A stretch of 52,876 nucleotides of DNA from Pseudoalteromonas sp. 0303 (GTDB lineage Bacteria > Pseudomonadota > Gammaproteobacteria > Enterobacterales > Alteromonadaceae), in the NCBI RefSeq assembly GCF_013349995.1, contig NZ_JABVXF010000030.1, positions 1-52,876 of the forward strand. Reading direction: 5' to 3'. Positions 47,672 to 52,876 of this stretch are shown here, one piece after another. The notes under the pieces were generated by a model, which saw only the letters and a list, made by a program, of their open reading frames with translations, was not told the origin of the DNA and made no database searches. The position numbers were made by a program, and so were the translations under genes. Position 1 is the first letter of the stretch. Each line of letters starts with the position of its first letter.

Positions 47672-47741
47672 ATGAGGCTATAGTATTAATAGTTTTAATA
47701 GAATTAATATAAATAATAGAATTAATAGTGCTTGTGGATAT
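47672..47741. other. AT-rich unwinding region with near-consensus DnaA box
   Basis: Repeats of TTAATAGAATTAATA-like sequence with almost no G/C, ended by TGTGGATAT (47733-47741), one mismatch from a DnaA box. Together with the 21-bp iterons it looks like oriV of replicon 2. Confidence 0.6.
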
Positions 47742-47841
47742 GTGCATACTCAATATCCATGCACTGTTTCAATGACTTGAACGCAATCTAAAGTTTAGCT
47801 GCAATATCAAAGTTGCATGAATAGTGTCACTTTTAGTTATT

Positions 47842-48000
47842 CTATTCCTCTTTCACAGCTTGTTCTGCTTTATAAATAATTTCATCAGCCCAATCTCTAT
47901 CAAAGCCTGGCATTGCAGGAAAAGAAGCTGCTGTTTCATCTGGGATGGCGTCTATGTATTCTTGTTGAGCCTTTATTACTCTCAGTAACTCTTTAATCAT
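47842..48000 (-). CDS. Small acidic 52-aa protein
   Basis: ATG at 48000 has GGAA upstream. The sequence opens MIKELLRVIKAQQEYIDAIP and has PAMPGFDRDWADEII near the C-terminus, a protein-like composition; family not recognised. It sits between oriV of replicon 2 and the XRE regulator, on the same strand as the latter. Confidence 0.55.
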   Translation of the reverse strand: MIKELLRVIKAQQEYIDAIPDETAASFPAMPGFDRDWADEIIYKAEQAVKEE

Positions 48001-48157
48001 CACGTTTTCCTTGTTTATTCTCTAATGCATCTAATGTAAAACAATTCTAATTCTATTTGGATCATAAAAGCTGATTACCATTTTAAATAGCTAGCTTATA
48101 ACATCCTTCAAATTATTTAAGGCCAGTAAGAAACTAGCCTTAGCCTGATTTCATTAT

Positions 48158-48847
48158 CTATAATTGCTTAAAAGAACGCTCCCAATCCTCAAAGCTTGTA
48201 TTTGGTTCCACCCCGCCCAACAACCATGCTGGGCTCACGTCTAGCAATTTAGCTATACTTATGAGATTTCGAGGTCGGCCTGTTACTCCATTTTCGATTT
48301 TAGAAATAGACATATCTGTACAATCCAGTTTTTCAGCTAAATCCCTAAGTGTATAACCAGCAATAACCCGCTTCTGACGCAACCGCTCACCTAGCTTACC
48401 ATCTGCTCGCAGTGCTGATACGTCTGTAGGCTCTATTTCATCTCCAACTGCCAACCAGTCCAAACCAACACTCAGGGCATCAGCTATTGCCTGCAGGTTT
48501 CTAGGGGTTTTTGTAACTCCTTCCTCTATTTTCTGTATTGAAACAGGAGTTACACCTACATCATCTGCCAATTGTTTTTGGGTCATACCTCTTTTCAAAC
48601 GAGATTCGCGCAATCGGGTACCTAGACTTGTTAGAGTAAACACCTTGCCGTCTAACTGAGTTATTTTGGCTTCAACTTCCTCAACTGTGTGACTGAGTAA
48701 ATCGGCAACCTTGGCCATTAATAAAGGCTCAGTTTTTAACTCGCTGTTTCTTAACATTCTGACTATTTTATTTGAAGATTGCTTAAGTTCATTTAACTCT
48801 TTATGTATTTCCACCAAATTTTGTTCTTCAGTCATTGCGTTCACCAT
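48158..48847 (-). CDS. Regulator with two tandem XRE helix-turn-helix domains (229 aa)
   Basis: Domain 1 (about 75-135) contains LRESRLKRGMTQKQLADDVG and VSIQKIEEGVTKTPRNL. Domain 2 (about 150-210) contains LRQKRVIAGYTLRDLAEKL and MSISKIENGVTGRPRNL. They are similar to each other, so the gene carries an internal duplication. The N-terminal 70 residues are a coiled coil (LVEIHKELNELKQSSNKIV). It could bridge two operator half-sites. No peptidase domain. Confidence 0.8.
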   Translation of the reverse strand: MVNAMTEEQNLVEIHKELNELKQSSNKIVRMLRNSELKTEPLLMAKVADLLSHTVEEVEAKITQLDGKVFTLTSLGTRLRESRLKRGMTQKQLADDVGVTPVSIQKIEEGVTKTPRNLQAIADALSVGLDWLAVGDEIEPTDVSALRADGKLGERLRQKRVIAGYTLRDLAEKLDCTDMSISKIENGVTGRPRNLISIAKLLDVSPAWLLGGVEPNTSFEDWERSFKQL

Positions 48848-49024
48848 TACCTATTTAATCTTAAAGTACATATAAACTAACACAAACAAAACAGATTGCA
48901 AACTCAAATTATTCAACAAACTTAAAGTTTATCTTTACTTCTACTTTTGGGGTTGCTTAATTAAATCAAGTTCTATCTTTTCTATTATCCATAGCGGCAA
49001 TTTGAAACACTTGAATTAAGGGAT

Positions 49025-49549
49025 TAACTTTTTGATGTCAACAAAACAGTTAAGTCTTATAAAATTGAATTAAACTTAGAAATAAACCAAGGAATATCAA
49101 TTGAGCACCTTGAAATAATTAAATGGTGTGATTTGGCAGTAAAAGGCGCTTTGGGTTCATCAAATTTTTCATTTTTTGCTGAATTAACCGGCGCTGAAAG
49201 ACAACGTATTTTTGATTTAGCTTCGCTGGTGCGTGAAAATGGTGCATTTGAGATGCAGTTGCTGGAAAGCTTTGGTTCTTTCAGTAGTGAGTACATTAGC
49301 GCAGATGATATACATTCAAAATCATTTAATCTTGATGAAACGTGTAATCGCATTGTGAATAATGAAGTGCGTTATGACTGTGCAACGCTTCATGTACGTG
49401 CCGATTCATTCTATTTCTCAGCTCAACCAAAGCACAGTGGTGATGATGAGGTGTTTAAAACCGCTTCTTTAAGTATTGATGAAATGCTTTCTATTGCGAC
49501 TGTATTTGGCGAGAGCAATCAAGAAACAATCACTCTCCCATATAATTGA
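49025..49549 (+). CDS. Hypothetical protein with unclear 5' end (about 165 aa)
   Basis: Family not recognised. The frame is open from 49025 and reads protein-like (KSYKIELNLEINQGISIEHL, then EIIKWCDLAVKGALG), but has no ATG, GTG or TTG until 49133. An ATG in the next frame (49034) has AAGGGA upstream and gives MSTKQLSLIKLN before a stop. A one-base indel between 49034 and 49070 is the simplest explanation. The rest of 48848-49024 holds nothing obvious. Confidence 0.45.
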
Positions 49550-49558
49550 TCTTAAAAT

Positions 49559-50293
49559 TTATGAGCTGCAATTGTGTGGCTCATAATTGTTCGCTGACAG
49601 TTTTAATAGTTCATCGGAAAAATTCTTCTTTTCAATGATCAGCTCGTAAAATTCTTTTAGTACCTCGGTTGAACCATGAGCCTCAACAAGTAACTTAATT
49701 GCTCCAATCACTCTATCCCCAGCGCTAATAAAAAGCTCTGCGCTGCACGGCTTGGTTGCTTGTTTCCCGTTTGTATAGAGAAACACAATGTATTGTAGTA
49801 GCGCCTCTGAGGGTTCTGTTCTTACTTTCTCTGATATTAACTGCTTGGCATGCTCTATGTAGTCAGCTGATTCTAGTCTTTGTCTCTTCTCTTTAATGGC
49901 CCCATGAATAAAACTTTCAACATCTTTAAAACATGGGTTCTCCTGAATAAAAACACTGATAGCATTAACAAAAGGAGTCGGTAATTCAACGGCTGTTTTT
50001 TGGTTGATTACATCGTTCATTGGTATATCAAGAAGAATATTTTTATCCCTGGCAAAAAAAACGCTATTTTCAAATTCATTTAGGCCAACATCTAATTGCT
50101 CAAGCGCTTCCCCTTTAGCTATGTGTTGCTCTGCCGATTTATGCACCACTTTTGTAACTTCATGTGTTAATTCATCAAGTGTGTCAGCGCTCCCTTCACA
50201 ATCCAGTAGTAACTGACGAAGCACCGGCACACTAAATTTATAAGGTTCATTCGTGCCTGGGGTTGGTGTGACGATATCAACTGAGAAAAACAT
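49559..50293 (-). CDS. Hypothetical 244-aa protein
   Basis: Family not recognised. Soluble, acidic, largely helical (for example LDELTHEVTKVVHKSAEQHI). No catalytic motif. Convergent with the gene at 49025-49549. Confidence 0.6.
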   Translation of the reverse strand: MFFSVDIVTPTPGTNEPYKFSVPVLRQLLLDCEGSADTLDELTHEVTKVVHKSAEQHIAKGEALEQLDVGLNEFENSVFFARDKNILLDIPMNDVINQKTAVELPTPFVNAISVFIQENPCFKDVESFIHGAIKEKRQRLESADYIEHAKQLISEKVRTEPSEALLQYIVFLYTNGKQATKPCSAELFISAGDRVIGAIKLLVEAHGSTEVLKEFYELIIEKKNFSDELLKLSANNYEPHNCSS

Positions 50294-50500
50294 AAATAGC
50301 CTCTGGTTTGTGTTATTAGCGTGTTTGATGGCCTCAATGTAGCGTGAAGATTTAAAAATACAAGCAATAGAATTGTGGTTAAAAGGCGATAAAGCCAGCT
50401 AACTCAATTGATTAACTCGTTTTAGAATATTTTTTAACTGGACGGCAAATACCGCTGGTGGCTATCGCCACTGGCAATAAATAAGAAAAAGGCAGGGGAT

Positions 50501-50535
50501 ACTTTCACTGTTTATATATACAGCTTTGTTACGGT
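50501..50535 (+). promoter_or_regulatory. Family-1 promoter of the 50572 operon
   Basis: Box ACTTTCACTG, 19-bp spacer, -10 TACGGT; 36 nt before the ATG at 50572. Confidence 0.6.
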
Positions 50536-50571
50536 ACTCACATACACATAGCCAACTCAATGAGGTTAATC

Positions 50572-51021
50572 ATGGCGCTAACGGTAACAAGCTCGTTTAT
50601 TACAACACTTAGAAAAGCACGCACTGCTGTGCTTCGATTTAATGGTGATGCCACCGTTTTGGAAATCGAAAAGTCATTCCATAAAAAAACCTTCCGTGAA
50701 GATTTTGATGTTCACTTCGCTTCTCATCGACAAGTCTATGGCAGCTGGGTGTTTATGTACTTGAGTGGGGATGCATATTCGATTACCGATAACATCTCTG
50801 TATTAGCGCATTTCCTTAAGCGTGGTGATGTCTTGCAGTTTACAGCGCGAGACAACAGTTCAGAATCACTGCGATCTAAGAATATGGAAACAATGCAAGT
50901 GGTCGCGGTTATTTCTCGATTAGACCGCAATGGCGAGCAAAAGAACCGGTTTGAGTTGGTTGTTGGCTCGCAAACTGTAGAAAAAACGAATTGCGCAAGA
51001 AATATTCAACGCATTGTCTAA
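50572..51021 (+). CDS. Hypothetical 149-aa protein
   Basis: Family not recognised. ATG at 50572 with GAGGT upstream is preferred to the one at 50560. Beta-rich, basic; FLKRGDVLQFTARDNSSESL resembles a small barrel fold, but this is a guess. First gene of a rightward unit reaching 52042. Confidence 0.6.
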   Translation: MALTVTSSFITTLRKARTAVLRFNGDATVLEIEKSFHKKTFREDFDVHFASHRQVYGSWVFMYLSGDAYSITDNISVLAHFLKRGDVLQFTARDNSSESLRSKNMETMQVVAVISRLDRNGEQKNRFELVVGSQTVEKTNCARNIQRIV

Positions 51022-51070
51022 ATATGATGTGGCCATGATTGCGGTCACACAAGCTAGAAGGAAATTAAGT

Positions 51071-51478
51071 ATGTCTGTTTTTAACGCTGAAGTAGCACAA
51101 CAAGTGGATGAGCTTTTAGGTAGCGGTGATATTGATTCCGCTAATGAATTGATTGAAACCTCTTTGAAGTCATTAACTCCATCAAATAAGTCATCATTAA
51201 GTGCTTGCTTGTTCACAACTAATCTTACTATCGACTCTGAATTACATATTGAAGATTATGTGTTTGCTTGGCTTGTCAATGTAACGTTACTTGGTACATT
51301 TAACCATATTGAGTCATTGCTAGATGGCAATATTGTAAAGTGGGAGGCCGTTGAGGATTATAATTGGTCTTACTTTGCGAACTTCATCAGTGTTGATCAG
51401 GATAGTCACCGCTATTGGGTTGTCACTACTAGTTATCGAATTGGTGACAATACCGGCGAGAAAATCACATTGGTCTAA
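51071..51478 (+). CDS. Hypothetical 135-aa protein, possibly a truncated N-terminal half
   Basis: ATG at 51071 has AGGAA 7 nt upstream; a longer frame begins at a TTG. Soluble, acidic. The frame ends in TAA 51476-51478 and continues without interruption into the next gene (VDKNDIPATFDL before its ATG), so both may be halves of one original gene of about 262 codons. Family not recognised. Confidence 0.55.
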   Translation: MSVFNAEVAQQVDELLGSGDIDSANELIETSLKSLTPSNKSSLSACLFTTNLTIDSELHIEDYVFAWLVNVTLLGTFNHIESLLDGNIVKWEAVEDYNWSYFANFISVDQDSHRYWVVTTSYRIGDNTGEKITLV

Positions 51479-51514
51479 GTTGATAAAAATGATATTCCCG
51501 CAACGTTTGATTTA

Positions 51515-51856
51515 ATGTATGAGCATGAGTGTGGGCTTGCACAGTGTACCTTTGAATCAACGCAAGAGAATATTGAGTTGTTGATCGAGTATGAGTATGC
51601 AAGTCAATTAAACGGCGGTAGTTTTGATAATGAATGTTATGGTCGTCCTTGCTTTGATGTTGATGGGTATATCACTTACCCCAATAGCATTGAAGAAATT
51701 ACAGGCGATGAGTTTGACGTTCTTAAAAAATATTGCCCAAGCAACACACTTTCATTTAACGGTGTAACTAATAGCGTTGCACAAGCGTTTATTGAGCATT
51801 TAGCTAAGACTGATACGCCAACCGAAGCGGTGGAATTTTTAAAACCCGTGTTTTAA
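51515..51856 (+). CDS. Hypothetical 113-aa protein, same frame as the previous gene
   Basis: ATG at 51515 has no good ribosome binding site, which fits a downstream fragment rather than an independent gene. Acidic with four cysteines. See 51071-51478. Confidence 0.5.
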   Translation: MYEHECGLAQCTFESTQENIELLIEYEYASQLNGGSFDNECYGRPCFDVDGYITYPNSIEEITGDEFDVLKKYCPSNTLSFNGVTNSVAQAFIEHLAKTDTPTEAVEFLKPVF

Positions 51857-51877
51857 TCTCAATAATAGGAGTCTGTT

Positions 51878-52042
51878 ATGACAGTTTTAGATGCTTTCAT
51901 TGCTGGTGGAGTATTTGTATTAAACGGTGATGAATATACATTTTTGGCAATCGAAGATACGGGGAGGGTGAAAGCAACGCATATTGGATCTGGTATTCGT
52001 GTCTCCCTTCACCCCAGCACTGAATGTAAGGTGCAAGACTAA
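51878..52042 (+). CDS. Small 54-aa protein
   Basis: ATAGGAG precedes the ATG. The sequence opens MTVLDAFIAGGVFVLNGDEY and ends in HPSTECKVQD; family not recognised, compact beta-rich composition. Last gene before the terminator at 52066. Confidence 0.6.
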   Translation: MTVLDAFIAGGVFVLNGDEYTFLAIEDTGRVKATHIGSGIRVSLHPSTECKVQD

Positions 52043-52065
52043 ATGCATTTAATTGAAGACGTATC

Positions 52066-52092
52066 AAAGGCCGCGTAAATCGCGGCCTTTTT
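52066..52092 (+). terminator. Strong rho-independent terminator
   Basis: Perfect 10-bp GC-rich stem AAAGGCCGCG/CGCGGCCTTT with a 5-nt loop and T-run; ends the 50572-52042 unit. Confidence 0.88.
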
Positions 52093-52109
52093 GTGTGTGC
52101 TTTTGCGCG

Positions 52110-52144
52110 CCTTTTTCTGCCGAAATATCTCTGTTTGTTACCGT
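52110..52144 (+). promoter_or_regulatory. Family-1 promoter of the 52211 gene
   Basis: Box CCTTTTTCTG, 19-bp spacer, -10 TACCGT preceded by TTGT; 66 nt before the ATG at 52211. Confidence 0.6.
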
Positions 52145-52210
52145 TCTTCTTATCGAGAAACGCAATAAAAACAGCGTTAAGTATATAGGCAAACAAATGG
52201 AGCAACATTC

Positions 52211-52474
52211 ATGCAACTTAAAACATTAAAAAGTATTGAAGACTTCGAGCAGCTAGCTACTGGGCAAGTAATTTTTGTGTCGAATGGTGAGAAAGAGCCG
52301 CCTAAGCACCACACACGTAAACACAAGAGTTGGAGTTTTCGAAATTACCAAGGTTTTGTTCATCGCTTTGGTTTCAGTGCGGGAAGGTACGAAATTGTCG
52401 TAGGAACTAGTCGCTCAAGTGTAATGGTAAACGCCTATGGTATTGACCAGCTTACTTTTCAGGTAGAAGCGTAG
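52211..52474 (+). CDS. Hypothetical basic 87-aa protein
   Basis: Family not recognised. GGAG precedes the ATG. Basic N-terminal half (KEPPKHHTRKHKSWSFRN) and a beta-rich end. Probably co-transcribed with the last gene of the window. Confidence 0.6.
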   Translation: MQLKTLKSIEDFEQLATGQVIFVSNGEKEPPKHHTRKHKSWSFRNYQGFVHRFGFSAGRYEIVVGTSRSSVMVNAYGIDQLTFQVEA

Positions 52475-52604
52475 GGCTGGTATCGCAAATCTTTTACAAG
52501 AGATAAATGATCGGCTTTATGAGCTGTATAAGCGTGATAGTGTCTACGTTGATAGCCCAGCTTTATATAAGGCGCTGGTAAAGCTAAACGACAAGCTGCT
52601 TTGC

Positions 52605-52874
52605 ATGATTGCGGAAAAAACCAATACCACACAGACACTTTCCTTTGCATCTATTGCTCATCTACCTGAAGCAAGTGGTGAAGATGACGCTAGTTTGAGT
52701 TCAGAGCTAGGCTTGCTTCAGTTTATTGAAATTACGCTTTGTGAAGTGTGTGACCGTTATGAGGCCATACTCGATAATAACCCCTATGCCACAACGCAGT
52801 TGAACAAAGTTCGCCGCATTCTCGCCTGCTTTAGCTGCGAGTTAAGGCGAACGGTCTTGACTTTAATGGAGTAG
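52605..52874 (+). CDS. Hypothetical 89-aa protein ending in the terminal repeat
   Basis: The first ATG is 52605, but the frame upstream back to about 52463 is clearly protein-like (IANLLQEINDRLYELYKRDS, then LYKALVKLNDKLLC) and has no start codon, so the true start is unclear (rare codon, frameshift from the 52211 gene, or loss). Acidic middle, two cysteines in TLCEVCDRY. The last 24 residues equal those of the leftward gene at 3-218. Confidence 0.5.
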   Translation: MIAEKTNTTQTLSFASIAHLPEASGEDDASLSSELGLLQFIEITLCEVCDRYEAILDNNPYATTQLNKVRRILACFSCELRRTVLTLME

Positions 52875-52876
52875 GG
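52800..52876. repeat. Right copy of 77-bp terminal inverted repeat
   Basis: Exact reverse complement of bases 1-77. It encodes the LNKVRR-to-end tail and stop codon of the gene ending at 52874. If the window were simply circularised, the junction would be a 154-bp perfect palindrome centred on GGGCCC. Confidence 0.95.

Noticed and set aside
48931..48975. ACTTTTGGGG ... TATCTT as another family-1 promoter for the 49025 gene
   Set aside because: The box lacks CTG and the spacing is 2 bp too long.
22392..51771. Ter-like sites (GTTGTAACTAA with one mismatch) for the Tus homologue
   Set aside because: Two 10-of-11 matches are about what chance gives in 106 kb of strand, and both lie inside genes.
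1..52876. Conjugation, mobilisation, phage structural, rRNA or tRNA genes
   Set aside because: Looked for relaxase, coupling protein, secretion ATPase, terminase, capsid and tail signatures and tRNA-like cloverleaf ends among the translated and intergenic sequence; none seen.

Overview
The window reads as most of a low-GC (roughly 40% by eye) plasmid from a marine gammaproteobacterium. Pseudoalteromonas, Alteromonas or Vibrio would fit. The evidence is two iteron-controlled Rep_3-type replicons, a P1-like parA/parB locus, plasmid-type regulators (KorA/TrfB-like, CI-like, tandem XRE, HigA) and a plasmid-borne Tus homologue. Most other genes are short and of unknown function. I see no relaxase, type IV secretion genes, phage structural genes, tRNA or rRNA. 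The first and last 77 bases are exact inverted copies, so the ends are either an assembly breakpoint at a longer inverted repeat or true terminal repeats.

Layout. 0-4.2 kb: a leftward operon with an AddB/RecB-like Fe-S nuclease and two hypothetical genes. 4.2-8.8 kb: a leftward run of small genes, several exported or membrane-bound. 8.8-11.2 kb: a KorA-like repressor, a degenerate tyrosine recombinase, and an Aca2-like regulator behind an acidic candidate anti-CRISPR gene. 11.3-14.5 kb: two hypotheticals, the Tus-like protein and a permuted C5-DNA methyltransferase. 14.5-19 kb: a small leftward operon broken by an IS1111-type and an IS605-type element. 19-24.1 kb: replicon 1 (iterons, DnaA box, GATC cluster, long Rep), a UvrD helicase and a lipoprotein. 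24.1-26.5 kb: an IS1341-type tnpB inserted between an sprT-like gene and its probable promoter. 26.5-29 kb: parB, parA and centromere-like palindromes. 29-42.9 kb: mostly rightward short transcription units, including a divergent C5-MTase-like protein, a PAPS-reductase-like protein, a CI-like regulator, a second palindrome cluster and a HigA module. 43-48 kb: AbiH, a one-TM protein embedded in a large repeat array, and replicon 2 with iterons on both sides of rep. 48-52.9 kb: a double-XRE regulator and small hypothetical genes.

How it works together. The main unannotated signal is a promoter family found by eye: a box close to ACTTTTNCTG, a spacer of exactly 19 bp, then an extended -10 close to TGNTAYCTT. 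Fourteen copies with that spacing and two with 20 bp precede separate transcription units on both strands. They drive cargo-type genes (nuclease, MTases, PAPS reductase, sprT-like and many unknowns). The maintenance genes (rep, par, korA-like, aca2-like, higA) lack it. A second class, AAATATTCACYTTTT followed by a -10 at a constant distance, precedes rep1, the helicase and the lipoprotein gene. Defence or counter-defence candidates are AbiH, the Aca2-associated acidic protein, the HigA partner and the two MTase-like proteins. Functions given for unrecognised genes are inference from the sequence only.
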